Shown here in pieces: positions 18,380 through 29,200 of a stretch of 64,000 nucleotides of DNA; the stretch's first letter is position 1, and every line of letters begins with the position of its first letter. The stretch is from ASV31 sp965229765. Lineage in GTDB: Bacteria > Pseudomonadota > Alphaproteobacteria > Rhodobacterales > Rhodobacteraceae. The notes under the pieces were generated by a model. It was given only the letters and a program-made list of their open reading frames with translations. It ran no database searches and was not told the origin of the DNA. The stretch lies in the NCBI GenBank assembly GCA_965229765.1, contig CBDDJT010000003.1:1302001-1366000 (forward strand), read 5' to 3'. The position numbers were made by a program, and so were the translations under genes.

Positions 18380-19876
18380 TCAGACCCCTGTGTATTCCTT
18401 CAAGGCGACTCGGCTACCGTTCGACCAGATCATCCGCAACCAGTGGTCGAACCTTTCGCGGAACTCAGGCGCATCTGCCAACTCGCCATAGAGATTTCTC
18501 TGGTCCAGCCACGCCTGCGGATTGGCGCGCGCCCGATGAGCGGTGCTGCTCAAGCTATCCCATAAAGGATCGTTTGGTTCGATGGCGCTGTCATCCTCGC
18601 GGCGACCTGCGCACATCCGTGCCCAGAGCGCCTCGACCAGAGCCAACCCGTCCAGAGGCTGCGCTGCCAAAAGCGCCTGCCGCACCACCGGCAATACGAA
18701 CTCTGTGTGCCGCGAAGACCCGTCGTAGGCGACGCGTCGCGTCGTGTCCACAATGGCAGGATTGGCGAAGCGCCGCTGGATCAGTGCAATATAGTCGTAC
18801 GGCGCCATCCCGGTCACAGGGGGCACATGTGGGGCGATCTCTTGCCGCAGCACACTGTCGAGCAAGGCCGATATCTGGGCATCCGCCATGCATTCGGCGA
18901 TCGTGGGGACCGAGAGAAGCTCTCCGGCATTGGCCAGAACCTGATGGCCTGCGTTCAGGATCCGCAGCTTCATCGTCTCGTAGTCGTGCACGCTGTCAGA
19001 GAAAGTGGCCCCGACATTGTCCCAGTCGGGACGACCCGCACAGAAATCGTCCTCGATCACCCATTGGCGATAATTCTCGTGGGTAACGGGCGCGGCATCG
19101 TCCAGGCCAAAGGAATGGGCTAGGGCGATCTCGCCCGGTCCGGTGGCCGGCACGATGCAGTCCACCATCGAGTTGGGGAAACTACAGTGCGTGTCTATCC
19201 ACTCGGCCAGGTCGGGATCGCCCAGCCGCGCCAAGGATACCACTACTTGGCGCAGAATTCGTCCGTTCCCCAGCAGGTTATCGCAGCTTTGGCCAGTGAA
19301 CGGGCCGTGGCCATCGGCGCGACGCCGGCGCAGCGCCGCAACCATGGCGCCGAAAGCCGTGCGCGGCCTATCGGGGTTGGCCGCATCGTGACGGATATCG
19401 GGATGGTCGGCATCGAACTCCTTGCTGACCGGATCGATGTAGTATCCACCCTCTGTCACCGTCAGCGCAACGATACGAATTGCAGGGTCGGCCATCTGGG
19501 AAATCAGCGGGCCGTTTCCCTCCTCGATGGGCAGATAGTCGATCATCGGTCCGATGACCTCGGCCGATTTTCCCGATGGGTCCAGCTCAATCAGTGTGGT
19601 CAGGCAGTCCTGCGCCAGAAGGCGGGCCCGCATGGCAGCGTCATACGGTCTGACGCCACCGCCGATGATTGCCCAGTCCAGAGCCTGACCCCGCTGCATC
19701 AGCCGATGCAGGTACCACGCCTGATGCGCACGATGGAAATTGCCGACGCCGATATGTACGATACCCGGCCGAAGCGCGGCGCGGTCGTAGACCGGGCCTT
19801 GCACGCCCTCTGGCAGGTGCCCGAGAACCGCATTGCATAGCGTCATTGCATCCATCTGCTGCACGGCATCTTCCAT
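18380..19876 (-). CDS. mtlK: Mannitol 2-dehydrogenase
   Basis: 498-residue NAD-dependent polyol dehydrogenase of the mannitol dehydrogenase family, oxidising mannitol (or arabinitol) to the ketose. Seen: the Rossmann start PGIVHIGVGNFHRAHQAWYLH, the TVTEGGYYID segment, and FPNSMVDCIVPAT in the catalytic region. Its start overlaps the stop of the SDR gene (TGATG), making it the last gene of the polyol operon. No fructokinase follows, unlike some related loci. Fructuronate reductase is a sister activity but the transporter context favours mannitol. Confidence 0.88.
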   Translation of the reverse strand: MEDAVQQMDAMTLCNAVLGHLPEGVQGPVYDRAALRPGIVHIGVGNFHRAHQAWYLHRLMQRGQALDWAIIGGGVRPYDAAMRARLLAQDCLTTLIELDPSGKSAEVIGPMIDYLPIEEGNGPLISQMADPAIRIVALTVTEGGYYIDPVSKEFDADHPDIRHDAANPDRPRTAFGAMVAALRRRRADGHGPFTGQSCDNLLGNGRILRQVVVSLARLGDPDLAEWIDTHCSFPNSMVDCIVPATGPGEIALAHSFGLDDAAPVTHENYRQWVIEDDFCAGRPDWDNVGATFSDSVHDYETMKLRILNAGHQVLANAGELLSVPTIAECMADAQISALLDSVLRQEIAPHVPPVTGMAPYDYIALIQRRFANPAIVDTTRRVAYDGSSRHTEFVLPVVRQALLAAQPLDGLALVEALWARMCAGRREDDSAIEPNDPLWDSLSSTAHRARANPQAWLDQRNLYGELADAPEFRERFDHWLRMIWSNGSRVALKEYTGV

Positions 19877-20645
19877 CAGCTCATCCAGTTGCCGCCGTCG
19901 ACGTTGTAGGTCTGGGCCACGATGTAGTCGGACTCTTCGCTGGCCAGAAAAACGGCCATGCCCGTCAGATCCTCGGCCCGGCCCATCCGGCCATAGGGTA
20001 CCGCCTCTCCAACCTCGCGCTTCTTCTGTCCGGGTGCCTTGCCCTCGTACCTGGCAAAGAAGGCATCGACGCCGTCCCAGTGCTCTCCATCCACCACGCC
20101 GGGAGCGATCGCGTTAACGTTGATCCCATGGGCGATCAGATTCTGCCCCGCCGATTGGGTCAGGCTGATGACAGCGGCCTTGCTGGCGCAGTAGACCGCG
20201 ACCAAGGCTTCCCCCCTGCGGCCCGCCTGGCTGGCCATGTTGATGATCTTGCCGCCCTCGCCCCGCTCGATCATGTGGCGCGCCACAGCCTGAAGTGTAA
20301 ACAGCGTGCCCGCGACGTTTATGGCGAAGACCCGGTCATAGTCCGTGCGCATGATCTCGGCGATCGGCGCGGCGGAAAAGATCGCCGCGTTGTTCACGAG
20401 AATGTCGATCTTCCCAAGTGCGGCAACTGCCTGTGCCACCGCGGCGTCGATACTGTCCTGGCTGGTGACATCCATTTCGATGGGTATGGCCGCGGGGCCC
20501 AGCCCGGCCGCAGCGGATCGCGCCCGTTCAATGTCGATGTCGGCAATGGCCACGCGCGCGCCTTCGCGCAGGTAGGCCTCTGCAAATGCAAGGCCGATCC
20601 CGCGTGCCGCGCCTGTAATCAGCGCACATTTGCCGTGCAACCGTG

Positions 20646-20649
<4 letters not shown>
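19876..20649 (-). CDS. smoS: Sorbitol (L-iditol 2-) dehydrogenase, SDR family
   Basis: 257-residue short-chain dehydrogenase that oxidises D-sorbitol to fructose in the Rhodobacter smo system. Seen: cofactor motif TGAARGIG (residues 12-19), NNAAI, catalytic Ser140, Tyr153 and Lys157 (YCASK). It overlaps the ATPase gene upstream (ATGA) and mtlK downstream (TGATG), so it is tightly coupled to transport and to mannitol oxidation. Confidence 0.87.
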
Positions 20650-21650
<1,001 letters not shown>

Positions 21651-21659
21651 ATCATTCCC

Positions 21660-22490
21660 TCACTTCACCGCGCCGAATGTCAGGCCGCGGACCAGTTGTT
21701 TCTGGCTGAACCAGCCAAGTATCAGGATCGGCGCGATGGCCATGGTCGAGGCTGCGCTAAGTTTGGCGTAGAACAGGCCCTCGGGGCTGGAATAGCTGGC
21801 GATGAAGGCCGTCAGCGGGGCGGCCTTGGCAGCGGTCAGGTTGAGTGTCCAGAACGCCTCGTTCCAGGCCAGGATAACGTTCAGAAGGATCGTCGAAGCG
21901 ATGCCTGGAATTGCCATTGGCGTCAGGACGTAAAGGATCTCTTGCCGCAGCCCCGCCCCGTCCATCCGCGCGGCTTCCAGGATCTCGCCCGGAATTTCGC
22001 GGAAGTAGGTGTAGAGCATCCAGACAATGATTGGCAGGTTGATAAGCATCAACACCACGATCAGGCCGATACGCGTGTCCAGCAGGTTGAATTTCACGAA
22101 GATCAGCGAAATCGGGTACAGCACGCCCACAGCCGGCAGCATCTTGGTGGACAACATCCAAAGAAGGATGTCCTTGGTCCGGCGCGAGGGCACGAAAGCC
22201 ATCGACCAGGCGGCGGGCACGGCGATCAGGATACCCAGAAGCGTCGAGCCACCCGCAATCATGACCGAGTTCCAAAGGAACCGCATGTAGTTCGACCGGT
22301 CTTGCACGACGCTGTAGTTTTCAAGTGTCCAGTCGAAGTTGAAGAACAGCGGCGGGTTGTTGATTGCCTGCGCTTCCGTCTTGAAGCTGGTCAGGATGGT
22401 CCAGTAGATCGGAAAGAAGATCAACAATCCGATGGCCCAAGCGGCGGCGGTCGTGATGATCTTGCGGCGTTGGGAAACTGCGCGTGCCAT
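21660..22490 (-). CDS. smoG: Polyol ABC transporter permease SmoG
   Basis: 276-residue MalG-type inner-membrane permease with six predicted segments (first at residues 12-32). The EAA-type loop is visible as EILEAARMDGAGLRQEILYVLTPMAIPGIAS. It lies 9 bases from both the upstream permease and the ATPase gene. Forms the translocation path with SmoF. Confidence 0.88.
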   Translation of the reverse strand: MARAVSQRRKIITTAAAWAIGLLIFFPIYWTILTSFKTEAQAINNPPLFFNFDWTLENYSVVQDRSNYMRFLWNSVMIAGGSTLLGILIAVPAAWSMAFVPSRRTKDILLWMLSTKMLPAVGVLYPISLIFVKFNLLDTRIGLIVVLMLINLPIIVWMLYTYFREIPGEILEAARMDGAGLRQEILYVLTPMAIPGIASTILLNVILAWNEAFWTLNLTAAKAAPLTAFIASYSSPEGLFYAKLSAASTMAIAPILILGWFSQKQLVRGLTFGAVK

Positions 22491-22499
22491 GCCCGCCTC

Positions 22500-23378
22500 C
22501 TATTTATCGAGGTTCTTGCCGACGATGCGCATCAGGAAGATGGCGACGATGTTGGCAAGGATGATGGCGTAGACGCCGCCGGCCGAACCGAGACCGATAT
22601 TCTGGCTGTCCACGACCCGCTGGAAGATCAGATAAGTGAGTGTGCGGGTGCCGAACGCTCCGCCTGTCGTCACGAAGATCTCGGCGAAGATCGAAAGCAG
22701 AAAGATCGTCTGGATCAGAAGTACGATCGTGATCGCCCTGCTCAGATGCGGCAGCACGATATAGAAGAAACGGGACAGGGTGGGCGCGCCATCCATCTCG
22801 GCGGCTTCAAGCTGTTCGCTGTCCAGGGACTGTATTGCGGTCAAGAGGATCAGGGTGGCAAAGGGCAGCCACTGCCACGAAACGATCAGGATTATCGACT
22901 GTACAGAGGCATCTGACAGCCATGATACGGGCTCTGCCCCGAAGAAGCGCCAGAGATGCGCGAACATGCCGTTCACGGGATCCATGAACATGTTCTTCCA
23001 GACGAGGGCGGTAACTGTCGGCATCACGAAGAAGGGCGCGATCACAAGGATGCGAACGATCCCTTGCCCCCAGAACGGCTGGTCCAGAAGGATGGCCAGC
23101 AAGATGCCCAGCACCACGGTTATGACAAGCACGCCGCCGACAATCATCAGCGTGGCCCACACACTGGGCCAGAACGAACTGGAGCTCAGGAAACGTGCGT
23201 AGTTTTCGAAACCGACCCAGTCGAGACCACGGTCCAGAGAGTCGCCGCGCATCGGCAGGTATTTCTTGAACGAGAAGAAAAGGGTCATCGTCAGAGGGAC
23301 AAGCATCCAGCCCAGAAGCAGGATGACCGCGGGCGCCATCATGATGCGGGCTGCGGAGCGCGAATGCTGGGTCGCCAT
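22500..23378 (-). CDS. smoF: Polyol ABC transporter permease SmoF
   Basis: 292-residue MalF-type inner-membrane permease with six predicted segments. The EAA-type loop reads QLEAAEMDGAPTLSRFFYIVLPHLSRA. It follows smoE after 112 bases that contain a strong hairpin, and precedes smoG by 9 bases. Confidence 0.88.
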   Translation of the reverse strand: MATQHSRSAARIMMAPAVILLLGWMLVPLTMTLFFSFKKYLPMRGDSLDRGLDWVGFENYARFLSSSSFWPSVWATLMIVGGVLVITVVLGILLAILLDQPFWGQGIVRILVIAPFFVMPTVTALVWKNMFMDPVNGMFAHLWRFFGAEPVSWLSDASVQSIILIVSWQWLPFATLILLTAIQSLDSEQLEAAEMDGAPTLSRFFYIVLPHLSRAITIVLLIQTIFLLSIFAEIFVTTGGAFGTRTLTYLIFQRVVDSQNIGLGSAGGVYAIILANIVAIFLMRIVGKNLDK

Positions 23379-23446
23379 GGATACATCTCCTCTGCTGGTG
23401 GGAAAGACCCACTGGGGACGATGACAGGATAGCAGGGTGGGGGGAT

Positions 23447-23474
23447 CCGGGGGGCAGACTATGTCGCCCCCCGG
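23447..23474 (-). terminator. Intercistronic hairpin between smoE and smoF
   Basis: A 9-bp GC stem (CCGGGGGGC at 23447-23455, GCCCCCCGG at 23466-23474) with a 10-base loop sits 17 bases after the smoE stop, in transcription order. No T tract. Probably an attenuating or mRNA-stabilising structure that raises binding-protein output over the permeases. Confidence 0.6.
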
Positions 23475-23490
23475 AAATCAGCGCGAGGAC

Positions 23491-24795
23491 TTAGCGGTAA
23501 CCGGCCGCTTCCATCGCGTCATTGGTCAGGGCCTGAGCCTTCTCCAGCGCTTCCTCGACGGTCTGCTGACCAGCGTAGGCGGCCGAGAACTCCTGGCTGA
23601 CTTCAGTCGCGATGCCGGCGAACTCGGGGATCGCGACAAACTGGATGCCGACATAGGGCACCGGCTTGACGGTCGGGTTCGTCGGGTCGGCCGCGTTGAT
23701 CGAGTCCAGCGTCATCTTGGCAAACGGGACTTCCTGATACTCAGGCGTCTCGTAGAGCGAGGTGCGTGCACCCGGCGGAACGTTGGCCCAGCCTTCGTTC
23801 GCGGCCACAAGCGCGATGTACTCTTTGGACGTCGCCCACTCGATGAACTGCTTTGCAGCAGCTTCCTTCTGGGTGCCCGCCGGGATGGCCAGCGCCCACG
23901 CCCACAGCCAGTTCGACCGCTTGCCAAGCCCGGTGTCGGGGGCCAAGGCGAAGCCGACGCTGTCGGCCACGGTGGAATCGTTGGGGTTGGTCACGAAGGA
24001 CGCGGCGACGGTAGCGTCGATCCACATGCCGCACTTGCCCTGCTGGAACAGCGACAGGTTCTCGTTGAAGCCGTTGGTTGCGTAGCCCGGAGGGCCGTAT
24101 TCGTTCATCATGCCGACGAAGAAGTTCAGGGCGTTGGCCCATTCCGGCTGATCGAACTGGGCGTTCCAGTCCTCGTCAAACCAGCGCGCGCCAAAGGAAT
24201 TGGCCGTCACGGTGATGAAGGCACCGCCCTCACCCCAGCCGGCCTTGCCGCGCAGGCAGATGCCGTTGATGTCGTTGTCGCGGTCGGTCATGGCCGCCGC
24301 GGCCTCGCGGATGAACTCCCAGGTGGGCGCTTCGGGCATCGTCAGCCCGGCCTTTTCCATCAGTTCGGTGCGGTACATGACCATCGAGCTTTCGCCGTAG
24401 AACGGAGCCGCATAGAGCGTGCCGTCATGCGACAGGCCACCGCGCATCGCGGGCAGGATGTCATCGACGTCATAGCCTTCCGACAGGTCATCAAGTGGCA
24501 CGAGCCATTCGTTGGCGCCCCAGATCGGGGTTTCGTACATGCCGATGGTCATGATGTCGAACTGACCGCCGCGCGTGGTGATGTCAGTGGTAACGCGCTG
24601 ACGCAGAACATTTTCCTCAAGGGTCACCCACTCGACTTCATGGCCGGTCTTGGCGGTGAAATCGTCAGTGTAACCCTGCATACGGATCATGTCGCCGTTG
24701 TTCACAGTGGCGATGGTGATGGTTTCCGCATACGCGCCCGCAGCCGAAATCAGGCCAAGCGCCGTTGCCGCACAAAGTGCGTTTCTCAGATACAT
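23491..24795 (-). CDS. smoE: Polyol ABC transporter substrate-binding protein
   Basis: 434-residue periplasmic solute-binding protein of the maltose-type family. Signal peptide MYLRNALCAATALGLISAAG with cleavage after AYA (residue 23) is clear; the mature protein begins ETITIATVNNGD. The ribosome site GGGAGGA precedes the ATG by about 7 bases. First gene of smoEFGKS-mtlK; binds sorbitol/mannitol in the Rhodobacter homologue. A hairpin follows the gene. Confidence 0.9.
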   Translation of the reverse strand: MYLRNALCAATALGLISAAGAYAETITIATVNNGDMIRMQGYTDDFTAKTGHEVEWVTLEENVLRQRVTTDITTRGGQFDIMTIGMYETPIWGANEWLVPLDDLSEGYDVDDILPAMRGGLSHDGTLYAAPFYGESSMVMYRTELMEKAGLTMPEAPTWEFIREAAAAMTDRDNDINGICLRGKAGWGEGGAFITVTANSFGARWFDEDWNAQFDQPEWANALNFFVGMMNEYGPPGYATNGFNENLSLFQQGKCGMWIDATVAASFVTNPNDSTVADSVGFALAPDTGLGKRSNWLWAWALAIPAGTQKEAAAKQFIEWATSKEYIALVAANEGWANVPPGARTSLYETPEYQEVPFAKMTLDSINAADPTNPTVKPVPYVGIQFVAIPEFAGIATEVSQEFSAAYAGQQTVEEALEKAQALTNDAMEAAGYR

Positions 24796-24829
24796 CCCGT
24801 GTCCTCCCTAGCTTGGATGCTTCGCCAAG

Positions 24830-24886
24830 ACACTAGGCCGGAAGTTTTTCCTGCGTCAACTAAAATTTTTCGCGCGTAAACTTTTT
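24830..24886 (-). promoter_or_regulatory. smoE promoter and LacI-type operator
   Basis: On the minus strand TTGACG (24859-24854) and TAGTGT (24835-24830) are 18 bases apart, a plausible -35/-10 pair. Just upstream, 24861-24886 is an imperfect palindrome centred on CGCGCG (TAAAATTTTTCG-CG-CGTAAACTTTTT, 9 of 12 arm positions match). The arm CGYAAACTTTT recurs upstream of the LacI gene near 25995-26006, suggesting one regulator acts at both sites. Confidence 0.5.
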
Positions 24887-24893
24887 TGGTCCA

Positions 24894-25925
24894 TCAAGCT
24901 GATGCCCGAAGGACCAAACGAGCCGAGAACAGGGTTTCCGTCCGCGTATCGAATCGTCCTCCCGACTCGATCAGCTTGTTGAGGGTGTTGAACGCGCAAT
25001 TTGCGACCGAATCATAGTCATGAGCCGCAGTGGTCAGGGACGGACAGGTAAACTGCGAAAAGGGATGGTCATCGTGCGACGCAACGCGCAGGGCGCAGCC
25101 CTCTTCTCTTCCGACGCGGAAGCCCTTTTCATAGCACGCTGCAAGCAGCCCGATCGCCAGACGATCGTTGCTGCAAAGAATTGTATTGGTGGGGAATCCG
25201 CCAGTCTCAAGGACCCGAAGCGCGCCGTCGCGGCCAATCTGCTCGAAGGCCCAACCTTCACCCTCGACCTTGATGATATGCGGTTCCAATCCGCGCGCCT
25301 CCATCACCTCTATGTAGGCGAGGCGCCGCTTGTTGGCGTTCGGGTTCGCAGGCGTGCGCATCTCGAAGAAACATGGCGGCTCACCTGTCCGGGTCAGGTA
25401 GTCGACAGTTTGCGAGACAAAACTGCGATTGTCGGACCCGACGAATGCCTCTCCGACATCGTCGAGATTGCTGTCGAACAGAACGGTGGGCACATCAGAG
25501 CAGAACTTTTCGATCGCACCTCGGTCCGATGCGCGCCCCAACGGCGCCAGAAGCACACCCGCCGGCTTCAGTGACACCAGGCTATCCAGAATATCGTTCT
25601 CCAGCGACCGTTCACCATGCGCGCTGTAAAGCGTCGGACGAAAACCGGCAGCGATGCAGCGCTGTTCGATCTGGCGCGCGATTTCGGCGAAGAACGGGTC
25701 GGCAAGATAGGGAACCACGATACCGACGTTCTTGGTCAGCTTTCGGTTCTGGTTCATCGCAAAGATATTCGGGCGGTATTCGTACCTTTCCAACGCCTTT
25801 TCGATCCGCTCTCGCGTTGTGCGGCGCACGCTGTCGGGATCATGGAAGTACTTGGACACGGTAGGGCGCGAAATCCCACTGACAGCAGCGAACTCTTCCA
25901 TGTTGCGAATCTTGTTGTCTGCCAT
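24894..25925 (-). CDS. LacI-family regulator of the polyol operon
   Basis: 343-residue LacI/GalR regulator. Seen: N-terminal helix-turn-helix (about residues 8-28, NMEEFAAVSGISRPTVSKYF), hinge helix region RPNIFAMNQNRKLTKNVGIV, and a periplasmic-binding-protein-like effector domain. I start at ATG 25925, which places the helix-turn-helix at the N-terminus; the frame stays open to 26132 but that extension has no family features. It lies directly upstream of smoE on the same strand, and both share an operator-like arm. Effector is inferred to be a polyol or ketose. Confidence 0.87.
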   Translation of the reverse strand: MADNKIRNMEEFAAVSGISRPTVSKYFHDPDSVRRTTRERIEKALERYEYRPNIFAMNQNRKLTKNVGIVVPYLADPFFAEIARQIEQRCIAAGFRPTLYSAHGERSLENDILDSLVSLKPAGVLLAPLGRASDRGAIEKFCSDVPTVLFDSNLDDVGEAFVGSDNRSFVSQTVDYLTRTGEPPCFFEMRTPANPNANKRRLAYIEVMEARGLEPHIIKVEGEGWAFEQIGRDGALRVLETGGFPTNTILCSNDRLAIGLLAACYEKGFRVGREEGCALRVASHDDHPFSQFTCPSLTTAAHDYDSVANCAFNTLNKLIESGGRFDTRTETLFSARLVLRASA

Positions 25926-26267
25926 CGCACCCTGTCCTGACCGCCTTCGCCCCAAGAGGCTCACCACAACCGCGGCCACATCAGGAATGTGCGCGCGCAA
26001 ACTTTTATCACCGCTCCAAACCGCGTCGTCCAGCCCGTTGGCCAAGGTTTTGCCAGAGCATGCACCGCCCCGGAACCCTAGGATGTTTTTACCGCCGGAC
26101 AAACGCCCGCACGCCGAGCCTGGCCATGACATGCCGCTGTTTTCGGCAAAACCCCAAGAGATTCATCCCCATATCGGCGTTTTCTTCAACGCCCACAGGC
26201 GAAACCTAGGACCCGCCGTTGAAACCTGCCATATCTCGGGAGACCCCCGATACAGGCCTCATATCAC
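25926..26267. other. Intergenic region between LacI regulator and transglutaminase operon
   Basis: 342 bases with divergent promoters expected. It holds GCGCGCGCAAACTTTTA at 25991-26007, matching the smoE operator arm. I see no gene, and no clear ribosome site before the transglutaminase ATG at 26268. Confidence 0.5.
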
Positions 26268-29200
26268 ATGGCGATCCACGCAAGCCTCTACCACCTGACG
26301 CACTACCGCTACGACCGGCCGGTCGTGCTCTCTCCGCAGATCATCCGCCTTCGGCCAGCGCCGCACGGTCGAACGCGCGTGATCTCGCATAGCCTCAAGG
26401 TCTCACCGGGCGGGCATTTCGTGAACCACCAGCAGGATCCCTACGGCAACTGGCTTGCCCGCTTCGTGTTTCCGGAACCGGTGCGTGAACTGAAGATCGA
26501 GGTCGACCTGATCGCCGACATGACAGTCTATAACCCCTTCGACTTCTTCGTCGAGGACAGCGCCGAACACTGGCCTTTCGACTATCCCGAGGATCTGAAA
26601 GACGATCTGGGGATCTACCGCACGCCAGAGGGCGAGGGGCCCCGTCTGGCAAGGTTCATCGGCGCACTCGACCTCGATGAGAGGCGCACGGTGGATTTCC
26701 TCGTCGGGCTGAACGCGATGATCTCGAAAGAGATCGATTACACGATCCGGATGGAACCCGGCGTGCAGACACCCGAGGAAACACTTGAAAGGCGATCTGG
26801 TTCGTGCCGCGATTCCAGCTGGCTGCTGGTGCAGGTCCTGCGCCATCTCGGCTTTGCCGCGCGCTTTGTGTCCGGCTACCTCGTCCAGCTGACCCCCGAC
26901 GTGAAGGCACTTGATGGCCCGTCGGGCACCGATCACGACTTTACCGACCTTCACGCATGGGTCGAAGTCTACCTTCCCGGCGCGGGTTGGGTTGGGCTCG
27001 ATCCCACCTCCGGTCTTCTGACCGGCGAAAGCCACATTCCGCTCGCCGCGACACCGCACCACCGCAACGCGGCGCCCATTTCGGGCACGGCGACCTTCGC
27101 TGAAACCGAGTTCAGCTTTGACATGCGCGTGGCCCGCGTGTCCGAGCATCCCCGCATCACCAAGCCCTTCTCCGACGAGGCCTGGGCGGCGCTGCTGGAG
27201 ACGGGTCGCAAGGTGGACAAGGCGCTTGGCGATGGCGACGTACGCTTGACCATGGGCGGAGAGCCCACCTTTGTCTCTTTCGACGATTTCGAGGCCGAGG
27301 AATGGAACACCGCGGCAGTGGGCCCCACCAAGCGCACGCTGGCGGACAAGCTGATCCGTCGCCTCCGCGACCGCTTCGCTCCGGGGGGTTTTCTGCACTA
27401 TGGTCAGGGCAAGTGGTATCCCGGCGAGACGCTGCCGCGCTGGACCTTCTCGCTTTATTGGCGCACCGATGGCAAACCCGTCTGGGCCGATGACGCTCTG
27501 ATCGCCCGCGAAGGCGCCGATACCCGGGTCGGCAAGGAGCAATCGGAAGATTTCCTGCAGAAGATGGCGGACAAACTGGGCGTTTCCCCGGATTTCGTCG
27601 TTGCCGCACATGAGGATCCGGCGGAGTGGATCATTCGTGAAGGCAACCTGCCCGAGAATGTGACGCCAGAGAACTCGCGCCTGAAGGACCCCGAGGAACG
27701 CGCACGCATCGCACGCGTCTTCGGGCGTGGCCTGACCGAACCTGCGGGGCATGTCCTGCCCATCCAACGCTGGCAATCGCGCGCGACAGGGCCGCGCTGG
27801 CTGTCCGAAAGCTGGAAGCTTCGGCGGGACCGCCTTTACCTCGTTCCCGGCGACAGCGCCGTAGGCTATCGCCTGCCGCTTGGCACCCTGCCCTACATCC
27901 CGCCGTCGCAGTATCCATACACCTATCCGGCCGATCCCACCGTTCCGCGGGATGCCATGCCCGACTATCACACCGAGGCGGGCGGCGCCCTGCCCCGCAC
28001 AAGCACCGACCACCGTCAGCCGGTATCGGCCCTGTCCCCGAATGGCGCATCCCAGAATGTGGTAGAACAGGATCTGGTCATCGGCGGCGCGGTGCGCACC
28101 GCCATTTCCGTCGAACCGCGCGACGGGCGTCTTTGCGTGTTCATGCCGCCGGTGGAAACCGCCGAGGATTACCTTGAGCTTCTGGCCGCCGCCGAGGCGA
28201 CCGCGCGCGACATGGGTCTGCCCATCCATATCGAAGGCTATGCGCCGCCAGATGACGCCCGCCTGAACGTGATCCGGGTTGCCCCCGATCCCGGCGTGAT
28301 CGAGGTAAATGTCCACCCCGCCAGCACCTGGGACGAGTGCGTCGCAACGACCGAAGCGATCTACGAAGAGGCCCGCAATTGCCGCCTTGGGGCAGACAAG
28401 TTCCTGATCGACGGCCGCCACACGGGCACCGGTGGCGGCAACCACGTGGTGGTGGGCGGCGCCACACCGAACGACAGTCCGTTCCTGCGGCGCCCGGACC
28501 TGCTCAAATCGCTGATCCTGCTATGGCAACGGCACCCCTCGCTGTCATACCTTTTCTCGGGTCTCTTCATCGGACCGACAAGCCAGGCGCCCCGCATAGA
28601 CGAAGCGCGCCACGACACGCTTTACGAACTCGAGATCGCGCTGAACCAGATCAGCGCCCCCGGCGCGGGCGCTGGCACGGCACCGCCCTGGCTGGTGGAT
28701 CGGCTGCTGCGGAACATGCTGACGGATGTCACGGGCAACACCCACCGGGCCGAGATCTGCATCGACAAGCTTTATTCTCCTGATGGGCCGACCGGGCGGC
28801 CGGGTCTGGTCGAATTTCGCGGGTTCGAGATGCCGCCCCATCCGCGCATGAATCTTGCCCAGCAATTGCTGGTACGCGCGATCATCGCCCGTGCTTGGGC
28901 ATCTCCGGTCGAAGGTCGCCCGATTCGTTGGGGGACCGTGCTGCACGACCGGTTCATGCTGCCCCATTTCCTTTGGGAGGATTTTCTGACCGTGTTGCGC
29001 GATCTGCGCGACCACGGCTTTGCGCTCGATCCCGCCTGGTTCACTGCCCAGGCCGAGTTCCGGTTTCCCTTCTGTGGAGAGGTCGAGGTGGAAGGCGTTC
29101 ACCTCGAATTGCGCCAGGCACTGGAGCCGTGGCATGTTCTGGGCGAAACCGGCGCCATCGGAGGGACTGTCCGCTACACAGACAGTTCAGTGGAACGGCT

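Noticed and set aside
26403..28445. Long minus-strand open frame opposite the transglutaminase-DUF2126 gene
   Set aside because: Opposite strand of a gene with an intact catalytic triad; the antisense product shows no recognisable domain.
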